Below are positions 45,528 to 54,749 of a stretch of DNA of 64,000 bases, in pieces. The notes under the pieces were generated by a model. That model ran no database searches, had not been told where the DNA came from, and saw only the letters and a program-made list of their open reading frames with translations. How positions within the stretch are numbered: the stretch's first letter is position 1; every line of letters begins with the position of its first letter. Both the position numbers and the translations under genes were made by a program. This DNA is from an uncultured Clostridium sp. (GTDB taxonomy: Bacteria; Bacillota; Clostridia; Peptostreptococcales; Peptostreptococcaceae), in assembly GCA_945871955.1 (NCBI GenBank), contig CAMBXR010000005.1, positions 21,102 to 85,101 of the forward strand, in the 5' to 3' direction.

Positions 45528-46088
45528 ACAAGTCGCTTGACTTAACATACCTTCTTTACCTTGAGAAGGATAATCACATAACAGACCTTCATACTCTAAT
45601 TTAAGGTTTTTATTATTATAAAAATCTTCTGGTTTAGTTAAAGCTGGTGGTTTATCAAATATATGAATATCACTTTTATATAACATATCAGCTACAAAGT
45701 GTGAACATACATATCTATATTCCTTCTCTCTTGCTTTATTAAAAGATAAATATACTAAAGCTTTAACATCATAATTATATTTTCTTCTATTATGATTTAC
45801 CTTCATTATATTTTTTACTAATTTTTCATAATTTGTATAATTAACCTCTAACGAATAAACTCTACATAATGCATTTTGTTTTATTTCATATAATCCTTCA
45901 TTTATATTTTCTTCCACAAATCCTGCAAATATTGGCGTCTTCGGATTTAATCGTCCAAAGGAATACATTGGCGATAAATCTTCATTTAAAGATAAAGAAA
46001 TATGTGCATAGGGACTTTTACTTATTTTTCTTATTAAGAAAGATAGTAAAGTTCCAGTATAAGTAGTTACTATATAAATTTTTTTCAT
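45525..46088 (-). CDS. Permuted papain-fold (YiiX/NlpC-like) hypothetical protein
   Basis: 187 residues. A His near residue 28 (PYAHISLSL) comes before a Cys near 130 (RYVCSHFVADML), the reversed order expected for permuted NlpC/P60 or YiiX-type hydrolases. No signal peptide. The likely substrate is an amide or thioester bond, but nothing in the neighbourhood identifies it. Family call is by motif pattern only. Confidence 0.65.
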   Translation of the reverse strand: MKKIYIVTTYTGTLLSFLIRKISKSPYAHISLSLNEDLSPMYSFGRLNPKTPIFAGFVEENINEGLYEIKQNALCRVYSLEVNYTNYEKLVKNIMKVNHNRRKYNYDVKALVYLSFNKAREKEYRYVCSHFVADMLYKSDIHIFDKPPALTKPEDFYNNKNLKLEYEGLLCDYPSQGKEGMLSQATC

Positions 46089-46414
46089 TCACATTCCCCC
46101 ATTCTCATCATTCTATTCTATCACAATCTTCTCTTTTCTTCAATTCATTGTAAAGTTCGTTTCTTATTATTAAATATTTTATAAAATAGTTAATTCAATA
46201 TATTATAACAAGTTGAAAATACTATATAATTTTTTATATATGTATAATAAAATTATCAATTTTGTTCAATAATGTTAAATATAATACTTTTTAATCACTA
46301 AAATATATAAATATACTTTATTTTTTTTCCATATTGAATTAAAATTAGTATTATAATTATGATAGAATTTATTACATATTAATAATTAATAAAATGAATT
46401 GAGAGGTACAAAAT
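46089..46414. other. AT-rich promoter gap before glnS
   Basis: The 326-base gap between divergent genes has no coding frame and no leader structure I can identify; I see no T-box here. A TTGAAT and TATGAT pair about 17-18 bases apart (near 46333-46364) could be the glnS promoter. Confidence 0.3.
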
Positions 46415-48082
46415 ATGTCAAACGAAGCAATTTCGAATAACTTTATAAAGAATATAATAGTTGACGATTTAAAAACTGGAAAACACGATCATATAATAAC
46501 TCGTTTTCCACCTGAACCAAATGGTTATTTACATATAGGACATGCTAAGAGTATTTGCTTAAACTTTGGTTTAGCAAAAGAATTTAACGGGACTGTTAAT
46601 ATGAGATTTGATGATACAAATCCACTTAAAGAAGATGAAGAATATGTTAATTCAATAAAAGAAGATATAAAATGGTTAGGATTTGATTGGAATAACTTAT
46701 ACTTTGCATCTGATTACTTTGATGAAATGTATGAGAGAGCTGTACTTTTAATAAAAAAAGGTAAAGCTTATGTTGATGATTTATCTGCTGATGAAATAAG
46801 AGAAACTCGTGGTACTTTAACAGAACCAGGAAAAGAGAGTCCATACAGAAATAGATCAATAGAAGAAAACTTAGATTTATTTGAAAGAATGAAAAATGGT
46901 GAATTTGCAAATGGAGAAAAAGTATTAAGAGCTAAAATAGATATGTCTTCTCCTAATATAAACTTTAGAGACCCTGTAATATACAGAATTTCTCACGCAT
47001 CTCACCACAACACAGGAGATAAATGGTGTATATACCCAATGTACTCATTTGCTCATCCACTAGAAGATGCTATAGAAGGTATAACTCACTCTATATGTAC
47101 TCTAGAATTCGAAGATCAAAGACCTTTATATGATTGGGTTGTTAGAGAATGCGAAATGGAAAAAGTTCCAAGACAAATAGAGTTCGCTAGACTTAACTTA
47201 ACTAACACAGTTATGAGTAAAAGAAAACTTAAATTATTAGTTGATGAAGGTATAACTGATGGATGGGATGATCCTCGTATGCCTACTATATCAGGTGTTA
47301 GAAGAAGAGGTTATACTCCAGAATCTATACGTAACTTCTGTGCTGAAATAGGTGTATCAAAAGCTGACTCTAAAGTTGATAGCCAATTATTTGACCACTT
47401 CTTAAGAGAAGATTTACAACCAAAAGCACCTCTTGCTATGGGTATATTAAATCCTCTTAAATTAGTTATAACAAATTATCCAGAAAATCAAACTGAAATG
47501 ATAGAACTTGAAAATATAGCTAAAAACGAAGAAGCTGGTACAAGAGAAGTTCCATTTGGTAGAGAAGTTTACATAGAAAGAGATGACTTTATGGAAGAAC
47601 CAGTACCAAAATATAGAAGATTCTTCCCTGGAAATGAAGTTAGATTAAAAGGTGCATACTTCGTTAAATGTACGGATGTAATAAAAGACGAAAATGGTAA
47701 TGTAGTAGAAATTCACGGAACTTATGATCCAGAAACTAAATCTGGTTCAGGATTTACTGGACGTAAAGTTAAAGGAACAGTTCACTGGGTAGAAGCTAGC
47801 ACTGCTGTTCCATGTGAATTTAGATTATTTGAGCCATTAATATTAGACGATGCTCCTGAAAATGAAGGTAAGCATTTCTTAGATCAAATAAATCCAAATT
47901 CTCTTAACATATTAGAAGGATTTGTTGAACCTACTGCAATAAAAGATGCTAAACCATTAGACAAATTCCAATTTGTAAGAAATGGATTCTTCTCAGTAGA
48001 TACTAAATACACTACTCCAGAGAAACTTGTATTCAATAGAATAGTTCCTCTTAAGAGTTCATTCAAACCAAATAAAAAATAA
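46415..48082 (+). CDS. glnS: Glutaminyl-tRNA synthetase
   Basis: 555 residues, class I synthetase with HIGH ([15 protein letters not shown]) and KMSKS-like (VMSKRKL) motifs; the Gln-specific features ([36 protein letters not shown]) are present, and the C-terminal half has the beta-barrel anticodon domain. Ribosome-binding site GAGAGG. Having GlnRS means the cell charges tRNA-Gln directly. A terminator follows. Confidence 0.96.
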   Translation: MSNEAISNNFIKNIIVDDLKTGKHDHIITRFPPEPNGYLHIGHAKSICLNFGLAKEFNGTVNMRFDDTNPLKEDEEYVNSIKEDIKWLGFDWNNLYFASDYFDEMYERAVLLIKKGKAYVDDLSADEIRETRGTLTEPGKESPYRNRSIEENLDLFERMKNGEFANGEKVLRAKIDMSSPNINFRDPVIYRISHASHHNTGDKWCIYPMYSFAHPLEDAIEGITHSICTLEFEDQRPLYDWVVRECEMEKVPRQIEFARLNLTNTVMSKRKLKLLVDEGITDGWDDPRMPTISGVRRRGYTPESIRNFCAEIGVSKADSKVDSQLFDHFLREDLQPKAPLAMGILNPLKLVITNYPENQTEMIELENIAKNEEAGTREVPFGREVYIERDDFMEEPVPKYRRFFPGNEVRLKGAYFVKCTDVIKDENGNVVEIHGTYDPETKSGSGFTGRKVKGTVHWVEASTAVPCEFRLFEPLILDDAPENEGKHFLDQINPNSLNILEGFVEPTAIKDAKPLDKFQFVRNGFFSVDTKYTTPEKLVFNRIVPLKSSFKPNKK

Positions 48083-48111
48083 TATTTTACTTTCTTAGAA
48101 GGTAAATTTAA

Positions 48112-48140
48112 AAAAGACTATGCAAATCATAGTCTTTTTT
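48112..48140 (+). terminator. Intrinsic terminator after glnS
   Basis: Stem AAAAAGACTATG / CATAGTCTTTTTT, 30 bases after the glnS stop. Confidence 0.88.
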
Positions 48141-48161
48141 GTATTTAATATTATATAATTT

Positions 48162-48342
48162 CAAAAGAAAAAGCACCATTTTGGGGATTATAGTCTCCAA
48201 ATCAGTGCTTTTTCCAGGGCAAAGTTTTAAATAAGCCCTTACCTCAATTATATCACCAAATATAGTTTGCAAGCTAGCTACACTTCCAACCCTTGGGTAT
48301 TGAATCTTAACTATCTGCACGATAGTAGCTGAGGACTCTAGT
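48162..48342 (-). ncRNA. Candidate structured small RNA, about 180 nt
   Basis: Minus strand. A consensus -10 TATAAT (plus 48349-48354) with TTGATA 19 bases upstream (48374-48379) places a start near 48342. The RNA can fold: CCUCA pairs with UGAGG, AGCUAC with GUAGCU, enclosing hairpins ACUAUC-GUGCA-GAUAGU and ACCC-AA-GGGU; a GGGC...GCCC hairpin and a terminator (GCAC...GUGC then UUUUUC, 48167-48213) follow. GC content is visibly higher than the surroundings. An overlapping 80-codon frame is probably not coding, since its ATG lies in the -10 box and it uses rare codons. I cannot match it to a known RNA family. Confidence 0.55.
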
Positions 48343-48348
48343 ATCTTC

Positions 48349-48379
48349 ATTATATTTGATGGATATTAAAAAATATCAA
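48349..48379 (-). promoter_or_regulatory. Candidate promoter of the structured RNA
   Basis: TTGATA (plus 48374-48379) and a perfect TATAAT (48349-48354), with a rather long 19-base spacer. Confidence 0.45.
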
Positions 48380-48500
48380 TAATACTAAAACTCCCAAGGA
48401 AATCACAAACACACATATTTATGATAAGTTTAAGTTTGGTTGACTCTCATCAACCTCATCTATATATTAACCGATTTATAAAAAACTATTCATATTTTTT

Positions 48501-48616
48501 AAGCAACGGATTTGCATGAAACGGTAGTGAATGCATATCGTTGGCGCTATGAACAAAGTGAATTTTAAGCAACGGATATATATGCAGCTAAGCAAATATA
48601 TATCGTTAGCACTATG
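48501..48616 (+). repeat. Dispersed palindromic repeat, copy B (two tandem units)
   Basis: Two units in tandem, period 66 bases, each starting AAGCAACGGAT and ending with ATCGTTGGC or ATCGTTAGC. Variable stems (TTGCAT / ATGCAT in unit 1; ATATAT arms in unit 2) surround a loop (GAAACGGTAGTGAA in unit 1). GAACAAAGTGAATTTT joins the units. The second unit ends at the stop codon of the lipid kinase gene. Same family as 24134-24215 and 59019-59093. Confidence 0.75.
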
Positions 48617-48617
48617 C

Positions 48618-49502
48618 TTAATAACCTAATAATTGAATCCCTTCTTTAATACACTCTATTTCTAGTGGGAAATCAGGTCCTTTTTCTCCATCTATGTCTG
48701 TAATTAAATTATCTCTACATTCAATCTTCAATTTATTAGTTTTAAAATATAGTATTTCTTCTTTATTATAACCTTCTAAATGTTCACCTTTTAATATACT
48801 TATAAGAAGTGGTAGCATATTTGGTAGTAATATTTTCTTTAGTATAATCACGTCTAATAGACCATCATCAACTTTAGCTTTATATGCAAGATTAATATTT
48901 CCAGCAGTTTTACCATTAAAAATCAGCATTAAGTACATATCTCCATTATAGTTTACTTCTTTTGAAGTAACTTTTATATTAAATTGCCTCATATATAAAG
49001 CTTCTTCAATACCTTTTAAATAATATGAAACCTTGCCTATAGAATTTTTAAATTCTGGATTTATCTTTTGTGATACATCTGTAAACATTCCTGCACTTGC
49101 CACATTTATAAAGTATTTGTCGTTAATTTTCCCAATATCTATTTTTTTAGGTTTTGAATCTACAATTCTTTCTATACATTCAACTGGATCAAAAGGTAAA
49201 TTAACAGCCTTAGCAAAATCATTGGCAGTTCCCGATGGCAAAATACCTATTGGGATATTAATATCTAAGGCTTTCATAGTATTTAATATTAAATCTACAG
49301 TTCCATCTCCACCAGATATTAAAACATGATCGTAATTTGATTGTATATCAAAAAAAGCATCGCTAATAGGTCTTTCTTTACTTAGTCTAAATGGTACTAC
49401 CATATAATCATGTCTTTGATAAGTTTTTATTATTTTATCTATTTCACTTCCTATTTTTCTTTCTCCTGAATTAGGGTTATAAACAAACTTAACCTTTTTC
49501 AT
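48618..49502 (-). CDS. Diacylglycerol/lipid kinase, YegS/BmrU family
   Basis: 294 residues. The nucleotide-binding motif GGDGTVDLIL near residue 80 and LPSGTANDFAKA are diagnostic; VYNPNSG opens the protein. The family phosphorylates diacylglycerol or related lipids at the membrane. It starts 11 bases after the LUD-protein gene, so the two share a transcript; its 3' end touches a repeat unit. Confidence 0.88.
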   Translation of the reverse strand: MKKVKFVYNPNSGERKIGSEIDKIIKTYQRHDYMVVPFRLSKERPISDAFFDIQSNYDHVLISGGDGTVDLILNTMKALDINIPIGILPSGTANDFAKAVNLPFDPVECIERIVDSKPKKIDIGKINDKYFINVASAGMFTDVSQKINPEFKNSIGKVSYYLKGIEEALYMRQFNIKVTSKEVNYNGDMYLMLIFNGKTAGNINLAYKAKVDDGLLDVIILKKILLPNMLPLLISILKGEHLEGYNKEEILYFKTNKLKIECRDNLITDIDGEKGPDFPLEIECIKEGIQLLGY

Positions 49503-49513
49503 ATTTCCTCCAG

Positions 49514-50155
49514 CTAAAATCCTAGGCTATCATTTACAAATATAACATGTATTCTATTTGCAGTTCTTTGTCTTTTTATTAATGTATATTCACAACAAAT
49601 TCTATCGTCACTTTTGCAGTCCATACAGTAACCAACTTTTGCACAAGGTGTAGACATATTTAATCTTTTTGCATTAGCTGGACCACTTATACATTTATTT
49701 CTTTTTATTGCTTCATCAATATTTTTAACTATTTTATTTACTCCCACTACTAAAACAACTTTATCTGGACCATATAAAATAGCAGCTACTCTATTTCCAT
49801 TTCCATCAACATTAAAAATTTCACCTTCTTCAGTAACTGCATTGGCAGAAGCAAAATATGCATCTGCACTAAATGATTTTCTATATATTTCTTTTATATC
49901 AGCAGGTGTAAGATTTTCTTTGTATCTATCTAAAAAATTATATTTCCCATTTCTAAGCAAATCTATTACTTTAGTTTCAAATAATGAAATAGATCCACCT
50001 ACAGATACAGTTTCTCCTTCTTTAACTATACTCTTTATAATATTTATAAGTTCATCATTATCTTTAGCATAATATGCTTTCATATTATTTTTTTGTAAAT
50101 TATTTATAGCTCTTTCTATTTTCTGTTCATTTATCCAGTTTATATTTTCATTCAT
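49514..50155 (-). CDS. LUD domain protein (LutC/YkgG-like)
   Basis: 213 residues of the lactate-utilisation (DUF162) family: NLQKNNMKAYYAKDNDELINII, EGETVSVGGSISLFET, and a C-terminal Cys-rich segment (CAKVGYCMDCKSDDRICCEYTLIKRQ) that could bind a metal or iron-sulfur cluster. No LutA or LutB neighbours, so lactate use is not implied. Upstream of the lipid kinase gene. Confidence 0.85.
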   Translation of the reverse strand: MNENINWINEQKIERAINNLQKNNMKAYYAKDNDELINIIKSIVKEGETVSVGGSISLFETKVIDLLRNGKYNFLDRYKENLTPADIKEIYRKSFSADAYFASANAVTEEGEIFNVDGNGNRVAAILYGPDKVVLVVGVNKIVKNIDEAIKRNKCISGPANAKRLNMSTPCAKVGYCMDCKSDDRICCEYTLIKRQRTANRIHVIFVNDSLGF

Positions 50156-50219
50156 ATATCTAAATCCCCCTTATTATTTTCACTATTATTTTAACATAAG
50201 TTTGTATTTTAATAACAAA

Positions 50220-50263
50220 AAAAATACCTTATTGTACCATTGTCAATAAAGTATTTTTTTATA
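50220..50263 (-). terminator. Intrinsic terminator of the 73-aa gene
   Basis: Stem AAAATACCTTATTG... / ...CAATAAAGTATTTTTTT, minus strand, just after the stop. Confidence 0.78.
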
Positions 50264-50269
50264 CATATT

Positions 50270-50491
50270 TTATTTAAAACTATTTCCTTTCTTTTGAGAT
50301 AAAGAATACTTTTTATTTACATTATGCTCTCTGTCATAATCATCATTAATAGTTATATTATCATCCCAATTTATGTAGTTATTATTGTTCCATTCATTAG
50401 CATCGAAATCTTTTTCATAATTATTCATTAAATAATAATCTGATTTATGATTTAAATTGAATAGTTTATTGTTTTGAAATTTATTATCCAT
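50270..50491 (-). CDS. Small Asn/Asp-rich hypothetical protein, 73 aa
   Basis: Start supported by a GAGGTGG site. The protein is rich in Asn, Asp, Tyr and Lys (NEWNNNNYINWDDNITINDD), soluble, with no known domain. Possibly spore- or surface-associated, but this is a guess from composition. Short, monocistronic, with its own terminator. Confidence 0.55.
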   Translation of the reverse strand: MDNKFQNNKLFNLNHKSDYYLMNNYEKDFDANEWNNNNYINWDDNITINDDYDREHNVNKKYSLSQKKGNSFK

Positions 50492-50574
50492 ATAACCACC
50501 TCAAATTTATTTTTTATAAATAATTTAATATTATTTTCTCCAAGATAAATTAAATTATTTAATAAATAAAACTA

Positions 50575-50607
50575 AAAAATTTCCCACTAAAAATTACTCC
50601 GTGGGAA
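50575..50607 (-). terminator. Intrinsic terminator of the binding-protein gene
   Basis: Stem TTTCCCAC / GTGGGAAA with minus-strand T run. Confidence 0.75.
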
Positions 50608-50619
50608 ATTTAATATTAT

Positions 50620-51621
50620 TTATTTTGTATAATATATATTTTTATCTGGTAAACTACCACCTAGAACCTTTGGATTATATGAGTTTAAAGTTTCAAAGTA
50701 GCTTATATAATCATCTTCACAGTTATTTATTGATATAAATTTTAAATTCGTTCTCTCAATAGCTTTAACAAGTAACTCTGGCTTTACATTTACTCCAAAT
50801 TTTTGTGCATATTCTCCAGCTTCCTTTGGATTATTGTTAGTCCATTTTATATTTTCATCTAAAGCATTTATAAAACTTTCCACAAATTCTGGATTTTCCT
50901 TTGCAAAAGAAGTTTTTACTATCAAAGTTGATTGGGGATATCCATTTTCATTTTTAAATACTTCTTTCCAAACATCATTTGTACCACAGACTACTTTTAA
51001 ATCAGGATTTTTTGTAAGTAGTCCACTAAGTGCTGGTTCTGGTACTATAGCTGTTGTTAACTTTTTAGTTGATAATAATGAAACTAAATCACTTGCTTCA
51101 TTTGAGTAGTTAAATGTAATTTTTGATGTATCCACATTTTGTTCTTTTAATAAAGCTTGAATTGTTATATCTGGAGTCAAACCTTTACCTATATTACCCA
51201 CTTCTTTTCCTTCTAATGAAGAATTTAAGCCTGTAACATCTTCTTCGCTACTTACTAAGTAAAAAGATCCCCTTCCAACTGTTCCTACAATTTGATAATT
51301 AGATGTTTTGTTGAAAGCTATAGACGCCATATTTGATGGAACTATGGCAATATCTAAAGATTCTTTCATTACATCTGTTGACAAAGCATCTGAAGTCGCT
51401 TCAAGTGTGTACTTAACTTCATAACCTTCTTTTAACTTAAGATTTTCTTGAGATAATTTTGCAATTGCTATGGCTGGAAGTCCATCTGGTGCTCCAATAG
51501 TTACTGAAACTGTTTTATTGTTTGTAGCTTGCTGTTTTTCATCTTTTTGTTCATTACTGCATCCTATTACTAAAGATGAAGTAATTAAAAAAGATAAAAA
51601 TAGTGTAATAATTCTTTTCAT
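50620..51621 (-). CDS. ABC transporter substrate-binding lipoprotein (NMT1/SsuA-like)
   Basis: 333 residues from the ATG at 51621, behind GGGGGAG. Signal peptide with lipobox VIGC (near residue 20), then a periplasmic-binding fold of the NMT1/sulfonate type (SVTIGAPDGLPAIAIAKLS, NSSLEGKEVGNIGKGLTPDITIQALL). Likely binds a small organic anion, thiamine precursor or sulfonate at the outer face. No permease or ATPase gene is in the window, so it is an orphan, unless the partners are elsewhere. Confidence 0.82.
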   Translation of the reverse strand: MKRIITLFLSFLITSSLVIGCSNEQKDEKQQATNNKTVSVTIGAPDGLPAIAIAKLSQENLKLKEGYEVKYTLEATSDALSTDVMKESLDIAIVPSNMASIAFNKTSNYQIVGTVGRGSFYLVSSEEDVTGLNSSLEGKEVGNIGKGLTPDITIQALLKEQNVDTSKITFNYSNEASDLVSLLSTKKLTTAIVPEPALSGLLTKNPDLKVVCGTNDVWKEVFKNENGYPQSTLIVKTSFAKENPEFVESFINALDENIKWTNNNPKEAGEYAQKFGVNVKPELLVKAIERTNLKFISINNCEDDYISYFETLNSYNPKVLGGSLPDKNIYYTK

Positions 51622-51781
51622 ATGTTCTCCCCCCAAAAATTATTTATTAAGCTGACTTAATGAGCATAATATTAAACGTCCTTTCAGAAGAAAATACTTT
51701 AGAAATCAGAACTTTAGTATCAGCTATAATTAAATATTAGCAGATATACTAGCTATTCTCAATTTATTGCAAAGTTATTTA

Positions 51782-52090
51782 TTAAAACTCTATGGATAAA
51801 AGTGGGGCATGCTGCTGTGCTCCATATACATCACTTTCTCCCAAGTCTCCCGATGGAATTGGTCTTTTTATTGTTATTTTTATGGCATTTGCAGGTTCAA
51901 ATTCTACTATATTTATAATGTCACTTTTTTCTATTTTGTATAAATTACAAATAAGGTTTTCGTTTATTATATTTTTTTCGCGAACTAACTCAAAATACTC
52001 TTTTGATTTAAAAATAATGTCTAGAGTTAATTCATAAGGCCCTGAATTTTTACTACGAATAATATTTGAAATATCACTTAGCTTTGTCAT
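51782..52090 (-). CDS. DUF4387 (AtuA-related) protein
   Basis: 102 residues matching DUF4387, marked by LSDISNIIRSKNSGPYELTLDIIF and the C-terminal IKRPIPSGDLGESDVYGAQQHAPLL. Its gene follows the AtuA-like gene by 17 bases, and the two families are regularly paired or fused. The combined enzyme is unknown; in this operon it may take part in mesaconate or methylaspartate metabolism. Last gene of the glutamate-fermentation operon. Confidence 0.85.
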   Translation of the reverse strand: MTKLSDISNIIRSKNSGPYELTLDIIFKSKEYFELVREKNIINENLICNLYKIEKSDIINIVEFEPANAIKITIKRPIPSGDLGESDVYGAQQHAPLLSIEF

Positions 52091-52107
52091 TACTTATCAG
52101 CTCCTTT

Positions 52108-53466
52108 TTATAAAGTTTCATAATCTATTTTAAAAATATTATCCAAGTCATCAACTTCCATTAAGTGATAGATACTAAAGTTATAGACTTCTCCTCCATG
52201 AAAATCACTTGGTGAATATGGAAAAGCTAAGTTACCTGCCGTTGCTTTTCTACCTTCATAACCAAAATGAAGCATACTAGATCTTGCAAAAGCACAAATT
52301 GTATCAGCTTTATCTTGGTTATCACAAACAGCTTCTATTACTACACCAATTTCATGACAATCACTTGTAGTAGGATTTATTTCAAGATTACCCATAACTG
52401 CATTTTTCCCGTATATTTTAATATCTAGATAGTAGTTCCAATTTTTAGATTTAAAATTATCTCTAACTCTTTCCTTCACACCTGCAATTATTTCATCAAT
52501 TTTTTCTATCATAATTGGATCCCTTGCTCCAGCTATGGAAACTGTCCTATATCCTATTAACTTAGCTCCTTCTAGTTTTATAGTGTATTTAGATGAAGAC
52601 ACAAATTTGCTGCCAGAAACCCTAACTATATTTTCACTATCTTGAATAAATTCACATTCTCTCAAGTCTAAATATCCACCAGGGCCTGGTAATATATATG
52701 GATTTGTTTTTTCATATAAAGTATGAGCTGCAACAGATACTGTGGTACATTTTCTAGTAGGATTTAATGGTTCTAGCCTAAAATAATCCCTACCTAAATA
52801 TCCAAACATACAATCAGATCCACTTCCAGGTGTGGCACAAATGGAAGAACACTCTAATATTTTCCCCAAATGAAGGGCCAAACCTTTATTATAACCTGAT
52901 TTTATGGCAGGAGCAGCAAATACAACAGGATCATAAGTACGTCCTCCTAAAATAACATCCACATCTTCATCTAAAGCTTTTAGATATGGCTCTAGTCCCA
53001 TTTGACCTACTATAGTTGTTGTTTCATCTATTAATTCTTCTGTAAGATGAGAAGCTGGTCCCAAAGGAGTAATTTTACCTTTTTTTAATGCATCTTTTAT
53101 GTCTTCCTTAGAAAACTCCGAGTGAATAGTGGCCAGTTTAAAATTTAAATTTTTTTCATTTGCTATTTCATAAATTATATCCTTACACCAATTTAAATGT
53201 ACTTCTCCTCCACTGCCACCTGCTGTACCTATAATTACAGGTATTTTATTTTTAACTCCATTTTCTAATATTATTTCCAAGTCTCTTTTTACTGCATCTC
53301 TATTTGTAAATGACTTGCCAGCTCCCAAATAATAAGGTCCTGGATCTGTAGAACCTGCATCAACTGCAATCACATCAGGTTTTCGCTTCATTCCTTCTTT
53401 AAAGGATTCTTCCGGAAATCCATATCCCAATATGGCTGTTGCAGATAAAATTTTAAATTCTTTCAT
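52108..53466 (-). CDS. AtuA family (DUF1446) protein
   Basis: 452 residues from the ATG at 53466, behind GGAGG at 6 bases; the longer frame overlaps the upstream gene. DUF1446 features: DVIAVDAGSTDPGPYYLGAGKSF, IIGTAGGSGGEVHL, ILGGRTYDPVVFAAPAI, and TSDCHEIGVVIEAVCDN. First described in acyclic terpene use (AtuA) in Pseudomonas, with unproven chemistry. Here it lies between methylaspartate ammonia-lyase and DUF4387 genes, so it probably acts on a mesaconate-pathway acid or CoA ester. Confidence 0.85.
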   Translation of the reverse strand: MKEFKILSATAILGYGFPEESFKEGMKRKPDVIAVDAGSTDPGPYYLGAGKSFTNRDAVKRDLEIILENGVKNKIPVIIGTAGGSGGEVHLNWCKDIIYEIANEKNLNFKLATIHSEFSKEDIKDALKKGKITPLGPASHLTEELIDETTTIVGQMGLEPYLKALDEDVDVILGGRTYDPVVFAAPAIKSGYNKGLALHLGKILECSSICATPGSGSDCMFGYLGRDYFRLEPLNPTRKCTTVSVAAHTLYEKTNPYILPGPGGYLDLRECEFIQDSENIVRVSGSKFVSSSKYTIKLEGAKLIGYRTVSIAGARDPIMIEKIDEIIAGVKERVRDNFKSKNWNYYLDIKIYGKNAVMGNLEINPTTSDCHEIGVVIEAVCDNQDKADTICAFARSSMLHFGYEGRKATAGNLAFPYSPSDFHGGEVYNFSIYHLMEVDDLDNIFKIDYETL

Positions 53467-53479
53467 CTTATTCCTCCAT

Positions 53480-54727
53480 TTATTCATTCATAATATTATT
53501 GAGAGCTAATATACGTTGCATTTCATTATAAACAATCATATACCCTTCATCTACACCCATACCTGGTTTGGCTAAAATTTGGTCTGGACCTGTGGCCATG
53601 GCAATATGAGTACAAATTTGCGCTGAACGATCTGTTTCATTACAAGTTCCACCTTGATATGCCAACATATTATTTTCTTTACAGTATAAAATTGCTTCTA
53701 CTATATTATTTATTCCCCCCAAGTCTGGAGTTTTAATTTGAATCATATGACCTGCTTTATTATCTGCAAAATATTTAATATCTTCTAAAGTATTACACCA
53801 TTCATCTGCCACAATTTCCACATTGAGATTTTTTTCATCAATTAATCTTCTAAGTTCTCTTAAAGCCATCATCTGCTTTTCTCTTTCCTCCACATCAACA
53901 GGCCCTTCTATACGAAGCTTAAAAGGTTTTGCTATTTCTCCTAATTTGCCCATGTAATTTACTATTTCTTCATAATTCTCATCTCCAAATATTACTCCTA
54001 AAGTTCCGTAAACATCTATATGAATTATAGGATTGTAATTATCATCATCTCTTAAATTTATTATTCTATTTCTTAACCAATACACATATTCTTCAAGCTT
54101 TTCTCCTCTATCTCCCAATTTATCCTTTATATTATTTATTAGTCCATGAGGAAGAACCTTTGCTTTCTTTATAATCATTTTATCTGCATTTTCGTAACGA
54201 CTATCACCACTTTGAGTAAATATAGGCACCATACGAGTTAAAACTTTAGTATTGTATTCCTTAGCTATAACTTGACACATTAAACAATGATTAGATTTAC
54301 TTACAGCATCTAGTATGGCTTGAGTAACTCCATATCTTATGGCTGTATGCAGCTTCTTATTATCCACTTTTATATTTTCTATAAGTTCACATAGTTCTCT
54401 AAAACTATCAGCTTCTTTATTTATTAATCTTGGTTTAATTTCTTTTTCTATTACAGGAATAAAGTCCTTAGCTAAAAATAGAGGATCCCTTCCTCCTGCC
54501 CCACTATATTGAACTGCTGCACAGTCTCCATATGCAATTTGTTTATCTTCCAAAATTATCATTACTGAAATTGATTCACCACTTTGTCTTATACTTGTGA
54601 ATCCTGGTGTAACTGTGTCTCCCATATAAGTAAATCCATCACTAATGGCACCCTTTTTTATTGCTCGTTGATCATCAAAATAAAAACCAGTTTTTCCACT
54701 GGAACAAACTACGTCAATGATTTTCAT
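53480..54727 (-). CDS. mal: Methylaspartate ammonia-lyase
   Basis: 415 residues from the ATG at 54727, behind AAGGAGG; this start gives the N-terminus of the C. tetanomorphum enzyme (MKIIDVVCSSGKTGFYFDDQ). Enolase-superfamily barrel with catalytic region PIFTQSGDSRYENADKMIIKKA (Lys acid/base), metal ligands in IHIDVYGTLG, ELR/VADEWCNT, and IQIKTPDLGG. It removes ammonia from (2S,3S)-3-methylaspartate to give mesaconate, the step after glutamate mutase. Follows glmE by 22 bases. Confidence 0.95.
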   Translation of the reverse strand: MKIIDVVCSSGKTGFYFDDQRAIKKGAISDGFTYMGDTVTPGFTSIRQSGESISVMIILEDKQIAYGDCAAVQYSGAGGRDPLFLAKDFIPVIEKEIKPRLINKEADSFRELCELIENIKVDNKKLHTAIRYGVTQAILDAVSKSNHCLMCQVIAKEYNTKVLTRMVPIFTQSGDSRYENADKMIIKKAKVLPHGLINNIKDKLGDRGEKLEEYVYWLRNRIINLRDDDNYNPIIHIDVYGTLGVIFGDENYEEIVNYMGKLGEIAKPFKLRIEGPVDVEEREKQMMALRELRRLIDEKNLNVEIVADEWCNTLEDIKYFADNKAGHMIQIKTPDLGGINNIVEAILYCKENNMLAYQGGTCNETDRSAQICTHIAMATGPDQILAKPGMGVDEGYMIVYNEMQRILALNNIMNE

Positions 54728-54749
54728 AAGTTCATATCCTCCTTTATTC

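Noticed and set aside
46089-46414. T-box before glnS
   Set aside because: No T-box motif, no specifier stem and no terminator in the gap.
48108-48350. 80-codon minus-strand frame downstream of glnS
   Set aside because: Its ATG sits within a TATAAT box, it crosses two terminator hairpins, it has no ribosome-binding site and uses codons rare in the neighbours; a structured RNA explains the sequence better.
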